From: an uncultured Brachyspira sp.
GTDB lineage: Bacteria > Spirochaetota > Brachyspiria > Brachyspirales > Brachyspiraceae
DNA length: 31,045 nt
NCBI RefSeq assembly: GCF_934747485.1
Contig: NZ_CAKVGN010000034.1
Coordinates: forward strand, 1-31,045
Reading direction: 5' to 3'
Shown here: in pieces, positions 23,684 to 31,045 of the stretch
Numbering within the stretch: position 1 is the first letter of the stretch
Layout: the number at the start of each line of letters is the position of its first letter
Program-made: the position numbers and the translations under genes
Notes under the pieces: generated by a model
Told to the model about the DNA's origin: nothing
Seen by the model: only the letters and a program-made list of their open reading frames with translations
Databases searched by the model: none

Positions 23684-24664
23684 ATGAAAAAAGTTAATAT
23701 AGGCTTTATAGGAGCTGGTTCTATAGCTGAAAAAATGGCTAAAACTATTGCAAAAATTAAAGATGTAGAATCTTATGCAGTGAGTGCGAGAGATATAAAA
23801 AGAAGTAAGGCTTTTGCTAAGAAATATGGATTTAAAAAGTTTTATGGTTCTTATGAGGATATGGTTAAAGATGAAAATGTAGATTTGGTTTATATAGCAA
23901 CACCACATTCTCATCATTATGAGCATATAAAGTTATGTCTTAATAATAATAAAAATGTTTTGTGCGAGAAGGCTTTTACTGTTAATACAAAACAGGCGAG
24001 AGATGTTATAGTTCTTGCCAAAAAGAAAAAGCTTCTACTTGCTGAGGCTATTTGGACTAGATATATGCCAAGCAGAGATATAATAAATCAAACTATAAAA
24101 AGCGGTATTATAGGTAAAGTAACTTCTCTAACAGCCAATTTAGGCTATGTTATAAATAAAAAAGAAAGACTGATAGAGCCGGAATTAGCAGGAGGAGCTT
24201 TGCTTGATGTGGGAGTTTATACTATCAATTTTGCTCTTATGGTATTTGGAAATAAAATAAAAAAAATAGATTCTACTTGTGTGAAAACTAAAAAAGGAGT
24301 AGATGAACAAAACTCTATTACTCTTACTTTTGATGACGGCAAAATGGCAGTATTAAATAGCACTATGTCAGCATTAACCAATAGAGAGGGCGTTATTAAC
24401 GGAGATAAAGGCTACATTGTTGTAAAAAATATTAATAACCCAGAAAGCATAACAGTTTATTCATTAGACAGAAAAGTTGTAAAAACTATTAAAGTTCCAA
24501 AACAAATAAGCGGTTATGAATATGAAGTCATTTCCTGTGCAGATGCTATTAGAAATAAAAAGTTAGAATGTAAAGAGATGCCGCATGAAGATATTATAAG
24601 AGTTATGAATATAATGGACACTTTAAGAAGAAGCTGGAAAATAAAATATCCTTTTGAAAAGTAA
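23684..24664 (+). CDS. Gfo/Idh/MocA oxidoreductase (dihydrodiol/xylose dehydrogenase-like)
   Basis: 326 residues. N-terminal Rossmann fold with GFIGAGSIA (7-15) and, after strand two, SARD with Arg36, suggesting NADP(H). The family catalytic Glu-Lys is at 95-96 in CEKAFTVN, and EAIWTRYMPS (121-130) follows. The C-terminal alpha/beta sheet domain has GGALLDVGVYT with Asp175 and Tyr179. EAIWTR and the GGxLLDxGxY pattern are characteristic of the dihydrodiol dehydrogenase branch, whose vertebrate members also oxidise D-xylose with NADP+. A sugar or sugar-derivative substrate in the cytosol is likely; the exact one is unknown. Monocistronic, followed by a 529-bp gap. Confidence 0.88.
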   Translation: MKKVNIGFIGAGSIAEKMAKTIAKIKDVESYAVSARDIKRSKAFAKKYGFKKFYGSYEDMVKDENVDLVYIATPHSHHYEHIKLCLNNNKNVLCEKAFTVNTKQARDVIVLAKKKKLLLAEAIWTRYMPSRDIINQTIKSGIIGKVTSLTANLGYVINKKERLIEPELAGGALLDVGVYTINFALMVFGNKIKKIDSTCVKTKKGVDEQNSITLTFDDGKMAVLNSTMSALTNREGVINGDKGYIVVKNINNPESITVYSLDRKVVKTIKVPKQISGYEYEVISCADAIRNKKLECKEMPHEDIIRVMNIMDTLRRSWKIKYPFEK

Positions 24665-24790
24665 ATATATTTGTTTAAAACTAAGTTAATAAATATTTAT
24701 ATTGTTTTTAATTTAATATTTAGTATGTAAAATATAATTAGTATTATTTTATATAATTTCTTAGATATAAAATTTAACTACTTGTGTTTT

Positions 24791-24830
24791 TTGCAACTTT
24801 TTGCCACGGGAAAAAGTTGAATAAAATAAA
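24791..24830. repeat. Hairpin repeat, copy 1
   Basis: CAACTTTTT and AAAAAGTTG form a perfect 9-bp stem around the loop GCCACGGG, followed by AATAAAATAAA. It is nearly identical over about 40 nt to copy 2 at 25110-25148, in the same orientation. Confidence 0.75.
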
Positions 24831-24871
24831 TACTTTAATGTAAAGAAATTATTTATTTAAATTAATATTTG

Positions 24872-25036
24872 CAGGGCTTTGCCCTTAACGAAGTACACAC
24901 CGTGCAGCACCCACTTCTTTTGCCGATAGGCACCTACTCGGTACGACCGAAGGGAGTCCTTCAGGACGATCGTAGAAAGTGCCTTCGGTATTGGTATAAA
25001 AGAACCTCATATCCTTCGGATACGCTTCGCGAAGAA
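24872..25036. repeat. GC-rich multi-hairpin island
   Basis: About half G+C by eye, in a window that is overwhelmingly A+T. It contains stacked small hairpins: AGGGC-TTT-GCCCT (24873-24885), GTCC-TTCA-GGAC (24956-24967), TATCC-TTC-GGATA (25010-25022) and CTTCGCGAAG (25025-25034). CCGATAGGCAC (24923-24933) can pair with GTGCCTTCGG (24979-24988), competing with ACCGAAGG (24946-24953) for CCTTCGGT (24982-24989). The heptamer CCTTCGG or its complement occurs three times. It is probably a non-coding repeat element or a structured RNA; origin unknown. Confidence 0.65.
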
Positions 25037-25109
25037 CTGTATTTTTTTCTCAAAGTTAGGTTTTAGGCTATATTTAATACATATTCCTAACATATATAGT
25101 AAAAACACT

Positions 25110-25148
25110 TGCACTTTTTGCGGCGGGAAAAAGTTGAATAAAATAAAA
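25110..25148. repeat. Hairpin repeat, copy 2
   Basis: Same unit as 24791-24830 with a one-base deletion and two changes in the loop (GCGGCGGG for GCCACGGG). ACTTTTT pairs with AAAAAGT, and the tail AATAAAATAAA is conserved. The two copies bracket the GC-rich island. Confidence 0.75.
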
Positions 25149-25193
25149 AAACTTATACAAAATAAATATTTATTAATCTACTCTTAAAAATAA

Positions 25194-25514
25194 TCAATAA
25201 TCTAATTTTATAAGATAATCAATTTTTTCTACAAGCTTAGAAAATGGACGCTCTACATTTATCATTGAGTTTTCTAAAGCGTTGCCGTTTTCATCTTCTA
25301 TATATATCTCATAAAATAATTCTTTATGATCTTCTTTATTTTCAAATGTAAGTCTTATAAAGATAAAATCATTTATATTAATTCTGTCCAATTTTGGTTC
25401 ATATTCAAGCTTCTTTATCTCTTTGCTTAATAATTCTTTTCCTAAATGCTCTACTACAACATTGTATATAGATTCTAATTCTTTTCTTATGTAATGTACG
25501 TTATTGTCAAACAT
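25194..25514 (-). CDS. Small hypothetical protein
   Basis: 106 residues from the ATG at 25514. An upstream in-frame GTG at 25520 overlaps the AGGGG ribosome site and is rejected. I do not recognise the family. The protein is soluble and acidic, rich in Glu, Asp and Lys. An N-terminal helix-like region (VHYIRKELESIYNVVVEHLG) is followed by alternating strands (NDFIFIRLTFEN, ELFYEIYIEDENG) and a C-terminal helix (FSKLVEKIDYLIKL). There is no signal peptide or membrane segment. It starts 14 nt after the stop of the SurA/PpiD-like gene, so the two are co-transcribed and perhaps functionally linked. Confidence 0.75.
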   Translation of the reverse strand: MFDNNVHYIRKELESIYNVVVEHLGKELLSKEIKKLEYEPKLDRININDFIFIRLTFENKEDHKELFYEIYIEDENGNALENSMINVERPFSKLVEKIDYLIKLDY

Positions 25515-25528
25515 AAACACCCCTAATT

Positions 25529-26992
25529 TTATCTTACTTTATGCCTTTTTATTTTAGCTTCTTCTATGCTTCTGTTTTCCCATTCAATAGAAATGTTAGC
25601 AACAGATGCACTTAATAATTCTCTTCTCATAGCATTTTTTTGGGCACTATCCAATGATGCCAATTTGTTTACATCTGCTTTTTCTTCTGATAAAACTTTT
25701 ATAACAGCAACACCGTTATTTAATTTTATAACCTCGCTTTTATCGCCTACATTCAAAGAAAATACAGTGCTATTAAATATAGGGTTAGATGAATCTGGTA
25801 TAACATTTCCATCAGTAGCGTTTACTAAACCTTGAGCATAAGAAAATGGTGCAGAAGATTTATAGTATTTTATATTTCCATTATTATTTAAAGCAGCAAA
25901 ATTGTTGTTGTTTAGAGTAGCATTTTTTAATACTTCAACTTGCTTAGATTTTTCTGCTTCAATCAATACTTTAAGATTATCATTTAAATAGCTATCCCTT
26001 AAAACAGCAGCATTAACGTCTGTGTATTTTTCTGGAAGTCTTATATTATTAATTAATACAACATAGTAAACTCCATTAACATTAATAGGAGAAAGTAAAG
26101 TATTAGTCTGAGTGTTTGTAAATACTCTGTCTGCTATGTTTTTATCAATTTCCATTCTTGTAACATAACCTAAATGATAGTCATTAGTATAAATACTCTT
26201 TTCTGCTACTGTTTTATCAAATAAAGTAATATCATTTTTTAATGTTTTATATACATTTTCAGCTTCTTTAGCATTAGCAATAAGTATCCAAGATATATCA
26301 GCCTGTACAAAATTAGTTTTATTATCATTAAAATACTTATCTATATCTGTTTCAATTATATCAGCATTTCGCACTATATCAGAAGCATCAATATAAAGCA
26401 TTTCAATATCTCTTTTTGTAAGATTTTTTATATATTGTCTTTCTAATTCTAAAGAATTAACTTTAACACCATTAAATAACTCTAAAGCTATAGTTTGAGC
26501 CATAATAGTTTCTTTTAAGTCTTTTTCTATTCTAATTTTTTCTGATTGAGGAGTATTTTTAATAAAAGCATCATAAGCCATTTGGTTGTAATTACCATTG
26601 CTGTCTATAAATTGGCTTTGCATATATTGAAGTATTATTTTATCGCTTACATCAATATTTTTTGCAGCTAAATCATCTAAAAGTATAGTAGTAACAGCTC
26701 TTCTAAAAGCTAAATCTTCTATATTTGCATATACATCAGTATTCATAGGTATTCCAAATTGCTGATAATAATTTTCTATTTCTCTAAAGGCTTTTCCATA
26801 AGGGCTTGTAGAAGTATAATATATAGGAGTACCATTAACAGAACCTATAGTAGGAGTTTTTTGGCTTCCTCTGGTATCTATAACTAAAAAATATATTATA
26901 AGCAAAATGGATACAGCAGATACTCCAATCCATTGCAAAGTTTTAATTACAGGACTCTTTTTTTTGATTACTATTTTCTTGTTAGATGACAT
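25529..26992 (-). CDS. Membrane-anchored SurA/PpiD-like chaperone
   Basis: 487 residues. A basic N-terminus (KKIVIKKKS) is followed by one membrane segment (about 19-39, IGVSAVSILLIIYFLVI) with the remainder outside the cytoplasmic membrane. Then comes a SurA N-terminal-like helical region (about 45-215: SVNGTPIYYTSTSPYGKAF, LAFRRAVTTILLDDLAAK). A region near 220-330, with LGYVTRMEID and NVNGVYYVVLINNIRLPE, resembles a weak parvulin-type PPIase domain. The canonical parvulin catalytic His pair is not evident, so chaperone activity without isomerase activity is plausible. It probably aids folding of exported or outer-membrane proteins. First gene of a two-gene unit, divergent from dnaE. Confidence 0.8.
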   Translation of the reverse strand: MSSNKKIVIKKKSPVIKTLQWIGVSAVSILLIIYFLVIDTRGSQKTPTIGSVNGTPIYYTSTSPYGKAFREIENYYQQFGIPMNTDVYANIEDLAFRRAVTTILLDDLAAKNIDVSDKIILQYMQSQFIDSNGNYNQMAYDAFIKNTPQSEKIRIEKDLKETIMAQTIALELFNGVKVNSLELERQYIKNLTKRDIEMLYIDASDIVRNADIIETDIDKYFNDNKTNFVQADISWILIANAKEAENVYKTLKNDITLFDKTVAEKSIYTNDYHLGYVTRMEIDKNIADRVFTNTQTNTLLSPINVNGVYYVVLINNIRLPEKYTDVNAAVLRDSYLNDNLKVLIEAEKSKQVEVLKNATLNNNNFAALNNNGNIKYYKSSAPFSYAQGLVNATDGNVIPDSSNPIFNSTVFSLNVGDKSEVIKLNNGVAVIKVLSEEKADVNKLASLDSAQKNAMRRELLSASVANISIEWENRSIEEAKIKRHKVR

Positions 26993-27127
26993 TTATTTAT
27001 CCTCAAAATTTTTTATTAATTAAGTTTAATATGTTAATTATATAAAAAAGCTTTCAAAAAATCAAGTAATTTTCTATATATATGTTGTTTGTTAGTGTGT
27101 AGTTTTATATTTAGCGGAGAGTGAGTT

Positions 27128-27166
27128 TATTGAAAAATTATTGTATTTGCGTTTAATTTTTCAATA
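27128..27166. promoter_or_regulatory. 13-bp inverted repeat between divergent genes
   Basis: TATTGAAAAATTA (27128-27140) and TAATTTTTCAATA (27154-27166) are exact reverse complements with a 13-nt spacer. It lies about 60 bp before the dnaE promoter and 136 bp from the chaperone start. A T-rich run follows, but no gene ends here, so an operator is as likely as a terminator. Confidence 0.4.
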
Positions 27167-27223
27167 TTTTTACCGTAAATATTTATAGTGTATTATAATA
27201 TTGTTTTTAAATCGCTTTTTAAC

Positions 27224-27252
27224 TTGATATTTAACATAATTGGGTATAAAAT
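27224..27252 (+). promoter_or_regulatory. Promoter of dnaE
   Basis: TTGATA (27224-27229), 17-bp spacer, TAAAAT (27247-27252); AGGGG ribosome site before the ATG at 27282. Confidence 0.6.
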
Positions 27253-27281
27253 AAGGTTTAGAAAAATAGGGGTATAATTTT

Positions 27282-30200
27282 ATGTCATTTGTTCATTTAC
27301 ATGTACATACTCAGTATTCTATACTTGATGGTGCTGCTCGTATTAAATCATTATATTCTAAAACAGATAAAACTAAAAGACTCATACCGGGTTTAATAGA
27401 TAGAGCAAAAGAATTGGATATGCCGGCTATAGCTATGACAGACCATGGTAATATGTTTGGTGCGATGGAGTTCTTTTCTGAGGCTAAAGATAAAGGAATT
27501 ATACCTATAATAGGGTGCGAAGTATATGTTGCACCAAAGACGAGATTTGACAAGAAATTAGATAACTCAGAAGAGAAAAGTGCTATGCATTTGGTGCTTC
27601 TTGCTAAAGATAAAGAGGGATATAACAATTTATGTAAATTAGTAACTCATGGATATACTGAAGGTTTTTATTATAGACCAAGAGTAGACCATGAATTAAT
27701 AGAGAGATATAATAAGGGGTTAATTTGTTTATCTGCCTGTATGGGCGGGGAGATACCTATAGCCTTAAGAAAAAAAGATTATAAGCAGGCTTTGCAATTA
27801 GCGAGATATTATAAATCCATATTTGGAGAAGATTTTTATATAGAACTTCAAGACCACGGTTTAGCAGAAGAAAAGACATTAAACAGCGATTTATACAAAG
27901 TGGCAAAAAATGAAAACATAGAATTAGTAGTTACTAATGATGTGCATTATGTATTAAAAGAAGATGCTAAAGCTCATGAGATACTTTTAGCTATACAAAC
28001 TAAAGCTACTTTAGATATGCCAAAAAGATATAAATTCCCAAGCAATGAGTTTCATTTGAAAACTGAGGAAGAGATGAGAAAGTCTTTTGCAAAACTTCCA
28101 AAAGCTTTTGAAAACACAGTGAAAATTGCAGAGCAGTGCAAAGATTTAAATATAATGACTAAAACTTATTATATGCCGAATTATGAGCTTGCTAATGGTG
28201 AGACAGAAACTACAGCACTTAAAAAGATGTGTATAGAAGGACTTAATAAGCATTATAATAACAATATACCAAAAGAGGCTATGGACAGACTTGAGATGGA
28301 GCTTGGTGTTATAGCTAAGATGGGTTTTGAAGGATATTTTTTGGTAGTTCAAGACTTTATTAACTATGCAAGAAATCATGATGTTGCTGTTGGTCCGGGT
28401 AGGGGAAGTGCAGCAGGTTCAATAGTTGCATTTGCTACAGGAATTACAAAGGTTAATCCTCTTGATTATAATTTGCTTTTTGAGAGATTTTTAAATCCTG
28501 AAAGAAAAAGCATGCCCGATATTGACGTTGACTTCCAAGATGATAAAAGAGAAGTAGTAATAGATTATGTAACAAAAAAATACGGTAAAGACAATGTTTC
28601 GCAAATTGCTACTTTTGGAGCTTTGGGAGGACGTTCTGTTGTAAGAGATGTATGCCGTGTTATGGGTATAGATTTAGCTACTGCTGACAGACTTGCTAAA
28701 AGCATACCTAATGATGTAAAAAGAGTTGTAGATATATATGATCATCCTGACTGTGCTGCTTTAGTAAAAGAAATAGAAGGAAGCAGAGAATTAAAGAATA
28801 TGTATGAAATATCTATGAGGCTTGATGGTTTGGTAAGAAATGTTGGGCTTCATGCTGCGGGTGTAATTATATCATCTCATCCTATAGCTGATTTAGCTCC
28901 GGTTTATCAGGATTCTAAAACAGGAACAAGGGCTTGTCAATATGAGATGACTTATGTTGAAAGTGCTGGTCTTATAAAGATGGACTTTTTGGGCATTAAG
29001 AACTTAAGGCTTATAAAAGATGCTATAAAAGATATAAAAGAGAGATACGGTGTTGAAATAGATATAGATAATCTTCCTTTGGACGATGAAGCTGTTTATG
29101 ATATATTTAGAAAAGCTGATACAGGAGGGGTATTCCAGTTTGAAAGTCCCGGTATGCGTCAGATGCTTATAAATATTCAGCCTACAGGTTTTGATGATTT
29201 AGTATCAAGTGTGGCATTATATCGTCCGGGTCCTTTAAACTCTGGAATGGATAAAGATTATGCAGACAGAAAAAATAAAAGAAAAGAGATAGTATACAAG
29301 CACCCAGATTTAGAGCCTATACTTAAAGAAAGTCAAGGGGTTTTAATATATCAAGAGCAGATTATGGCTATAAGCAGAGTTATTGGAGGTTTCACTGCCG
29401 CCGAAGCAGATGATTTAAGAAAGGCTATGGGTAAAAAAATCGTAGAGAAAATGAACTCTATGAGAGAGAAGTTTATTAGCGGCGGACTTGAAAGAGGATA
29501 TGATGAAGAATTGTTAAATTATCTTTTTGATACAATGAAAGGTTTTGCGGAGTATGGTTTTAATAAATCTCACTCTGTTTGTTATGCTTTAATAGCTTAT
29601 CAGGAAGCTTATATTAAAGCTCATTACCCAATGGAATATTATGTAGCTTTGCTTAATACTGTTATAGATGATACTGATAAGATAGCATTATATTTAAACG
29701 AAATCAAACAAAAAAATATAGAAGTTGTTACTGCGAGTGTGTTTGAAAGCGATGCATTGTTCTCTCAAAAGAATGGAAAGATAGTATATGCTTTACATGC
29801 TGTTAAAGGTGTAGGACTTCAGGCTGCTTTAGCTATACAAGAAGAGAGAGAAAATAATGGACAATTTAAAAATTTAGAAGATTTTGTAAAACGTGTAGAT
29901 GTTCATTTGGTTAATAGAAAAGTATATGAAACACTCATAAAATGCGGAGCCTTCTCTGATTTTGGTCATACAGAAAGTGCATTACTTGCTTCGCTTGATG
30001 CAATACTTGCTCATGCTTCTAATTATCAAAAAGAAACATTATCAGGACAAACTATGCTTTTTGATTCTATGTCTGAAGATGACACAGGAAGTGCTTCTTT
30101 GGTGATAGAAAAACAAGTTGAATATGCTAATAATATTTTAATGGAAAATGAAAAGGAAGTTTTAGGTTTTTCTTTAAGATACCATCCTTTTGCAAGATAT

Positions 30201-30929
30201 ATTACAAAAATTGACTATAAGTATTTTAATAATTTGCTTGAGTTGGAAGAACTTGAAGATAAATATGAGTTTTCAATACCAGCAATCTTAATGAACATAT
30301 CAGAAGGCACTACAAAGAAAAATACTCCTATGCTTATATTAAAAGTGATGGATTTGTTTACAGAGAATACTTTCTATATTACAACAAAAGTAGATAAATA
30401 TAGAGAGCAGCTCGATGAAAATATGGGCATACTTATAAGAGGTAAAAGAGATAAAAATAAGTTTTCTGGCAAGATATATAATAACATATTAGAGATAAAA
30501 GATTTAGATAGTGTTCTTAATGATAAAAAGAATGTTTTAAAAGAAGTAAAAAGGGAAATAAAAAGAAGAGACAATGCAGAAACTTTAGTAACAGAAAATA
30601 AAATACCTAAACCGTCTAATGAAAATACTAAAGCTTCTCCTATGATAAAAAAAGAAAATAATAACAATATTATAAAAAATACTAATACAGGCAAAAAACA
30701 ATTAGCACTTTATGTTAATAAAAATATATTTGATGATATGGATTTATTATGCTTGCAAAATGCTATATCATCAAACCCAGGTGATTATACTATTTTCTTA
30801 AAACTAAAATCAGAAAGCGGTACTGAAGTGTTTAAGATAGGTGAAAACTACAAAGTTGATCCTAATCAGAGGTTTTTGAGCGAAGCTAAAAGTGCGTTAA
30901 GATCTCTGATAGAAATAGAATATGCATAA
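27282..30929 (+). CDS. dnaE: DNA polymerase III alpha subunit
   Basis: 1215 residues, DnaE1 type, the replicative polymerase catalytic subunit. The PHP domain (1 to about 280) has HLHVHTQYS, MTDHGNM and GCEVYVAP. The polymerase core has VGPGRGSAAGS, catalytic Asp413/Asp415 in PDIDVDF and Asp568 in MDFLGIKNL, then YRPGPL, GVLIYQEQIM and EYGFNKSHSVCYA. Helix-hairpin-helix DNA binding lies near 835-885, with an OB-fold at about 1000-1080. A lysine- and asparagine-rich linker (about 1085-1145) precedes a short C-terminal domain. No DEDD proofreading domain is present, as expected for DnaE rather than PolC. Complete gene, monocistronic as far as the window shows. Confidence 0.97.
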   Translation: MSFVHLHVHTQYSILDGAARIKSLYSKTDKTKRLIPGLIDRAKELDMPAIAMTDHGNMFGAMEFFSEAKDKGIIPIIGCEVYVAPKTRFDKKLDNSEEKSAMHLVLLAKDKEGYNNLCKLVTHGYTEGFYYRPRVDHELIERYNKGLICLSACMGGEIPIALRKKDYKQALQLARYYKSIFGEDFYIELQDHGLAEEKTLNSDLYKVAKNENIELVVTNDVHYVLKEDAKAHEILLAIQTKATLDMPKRYKFPSNEFHLKTEEEMRKSFAKLPKAFENTVKIAEQCKDLNIMTKTYYMPNYELANGETETTALKKMCIEGLNKHYNNNIPKEAMDRLEMELGVIAKMGFEGYFLVVQDFINYARNHDVAVGPGRGSAAGSIVAFATGITKVNPLDYNLLFERFLNPERKSMPDIDVDFQDDKREVVIDYVTKKYGKDNVSQIATFGALGGRSVVRDVCRVMGIDLATADRLAKSIPNDVKRVVDIYDHPDCAALVKEIEGSRELKNMYEISMRLDGLVRNVGLHAAGVIISSHPIADLAPVYQDSKTGTRACQYEMTYVESAGLIKMDFLGIKNLRLIKDAIKDIKERYGVEIDIDNLPLDDEAVYDIFRKADTGGVFQFESPGMRQMLINIQPTGFDDLVSSVALYRPGPLNSGMDKDYADRKNKRKEIVYKHPDLEPILKESQGVLIYQEQIMAISRVIGGFTAAEADDLRKAMGKKIVEKMNSMREKFISGGLERGYDEELLNYLFDTMKGFAEYGFNKSHSVCYALIAYQEAYIKAHYPMEYYVALLNTVIDDTDKIALYLNEIKQKNIEVVTASVFESDALFSQKNGKIVYALHAVKGVGLQAALAIQEERENNGQFKNLEDFVKRVDVHLVNRKVYETLIKCGAFSDFGHTESALLASLDAILAHASNYQKETLSGQTMLFDSMSEDDTGSASLVIEKQVEYANNILMENEKEVLGFSLRYHPFARYITKIDYKYFNNLLELEELEDKYEFSIPAILMNISEGTTKKNTPMLILKVMDLFTENTFYITTKVDKYREQLDENMGILIRGKRDKNKFSGKIYNNILEIKDLDSVLNDKKNVLKEVKREIKRRDNAETLVTENKIPKPSNENTKASPMIKKENNNNIIKNTNTGKKQLALYVNKNIFDDMDLLCLQNAISSNPGDYTIFLKLKSESGTEVFKIGENYKVDPNQRFLSEAKSALRSLIEIEYA

Positions 30930-30931
30930 TT

Positions 30932-30961
30932 ATTATATACAGTTTTATTATATATAGTTTT
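30932..30961 (+). repeat. Tandem 15-bp repeat after dnaE
   Basis: ATTATATACAGTTTT is followed directly by ATTATATATAGTTTT (14 of 15 identical), just after the dnaE stop. No stem-loop terminator is visible here. Confidence 0.6.
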
Positions 30962-30977
30962 ATTTTTATTTTTGCAC

Positions 30978-31014
30978 AGGAGCCAGACATATTGCAGTTA
31001 GGAATTCCTTAATT
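30978..31014 (+). repeat. Right copy of the two-box repeat
   Basis: AGGAGCCAGACATATTGCA (30978-30996), 3 nt, AGGAATTCCTTA (31000-31011). It is the counterpart of the boxes at 14-66, which lie on the other strand with a 22-nt spacer. The second box contains a 10-bp palindrome AGGAATTCCT. One frame across it could be the end of a short peptide; the window stops too soon to tell. Confidence 0.45.
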
Positions 31015-31045
31015 TCTTAAAGTATAGCATAGGTGTATCATAATT

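Larger units (their letters stand above)
24665..25193. other. 529-bp gene-free region
   Basis: 24665-24780 and 25149-25193 are plain AT-rich DNA in which I see nothing. The middle (24791-25148) holds two similar hairpins around a GC-rich island, described separately. An open frame at 24869-25066 would give a 65-residue peptide, but it begins with TTG without a ribosome site and runs through hairpin after hairpin, so I do not call it a gene. Confidence 0.7.

Noticed and set aside
24890..24901. GTACACACCG resembles a universal 16S rRNA segment
   Set aside because: The match stops after ten bases and none of the surrounding 16S sequence is present.
24869..25066. 65-residue open frame in the GC-rich island
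   Set aside because: It starts with TTG, has no ribosome site, crosses several perfect hairpins and resembles no protein I know. Its openness is probably a by-product of higher GC content.
25515..25520. GTG start for the small gene after the chaperone
   Set aside because: The GTG overlaps the AGGGG ribosome site that serves the ATG at 25514.

Overview
The window is very AT-rich DNA, densely coded in AT-biased codons with long AT-only spacers. Gene content (lipoproteins, a secreted ankyrin protein, a xylose cluster, a DnaE of 1215 residues, an isolated tRNA-Ile/tRNA-Ala pair) and the style of the intergenic hairpin repeats suggest an anaerobic spirochaete of the genus Brachyspira. The genus call is inference from recognition, not from a search. 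I see no phage, transposase, CRISPR array or rRNA gene.

Layout. 1-370: promoter, tRNA-Ile(GAU), tRNA-Ala(UGC) and a strong terminator. 381-713: small exported ankyrin-repeat protein. 762-11883: a pentose block. It holds a divergent xylulokinase of the eukaryote-like subfamily, a ROK repressor (XylR type), then one long plus-strand operon: xylA, two tandem paralogous sugar-binding lipoproteins, two ABC permeases and a cytoplasmic GH3 glycosidase, closed by a 15-bp terminator. No ABC ATPase is present. 11971-14604: a PLP sulfur-amino-acid lyase coupled to an NhaC-type antiporter. 14803-16179: MATE exporter (minus strand). 16335-17591: a lone, somewhat divergent TrpB. 17774-20080: a second ROK repressor followed by a zinc polyol dehydrogenase whose promoter carries a perfect 18-bp inverted repeat. 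20375-22415: Fe-S protein, divergent Crp/Fnr regulator, and convergent Rrf2 regulator. 22571-24664: beta-propeller-like lipoprotein and a Gfo/Idh/MocA oxidoreductase resembling dihydrodiol/D-xylose dehydrogenases. 24665-25193: 529 bp without a credible gene, holding a GC-rich hairpin island flanked by two near-identical hairpins. 25194-26992: SurA/PpiD-like membrane-anchored chaperone and a small downstream gene. 27282-30929: dnaE.

How the genes fit together. Much of the window reads as pentose and pentitol use. An oligosaccharide enters by the binding-protein importer (with an ATPase encoded elsewhere), the GH3 enzyme cuts it in the cytoplasm, XylA isomerises xylose to xylulose and XylB phosphorylates it. 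The polyol dehydrogenase could feed xylitol or sorbitol into the same pool. A 14-bp element is shared by the xylB and xylA promoter regions (three copies) and is the best candidate for the XylR operator. The most unusual non-coding items are the hairpin-flanked GC-rich island (24791-25148), the 18-bp operator-like dyad at 18963-19009, and a pair of short homologous boxes lying in opposite orientation at the two ends of the window.
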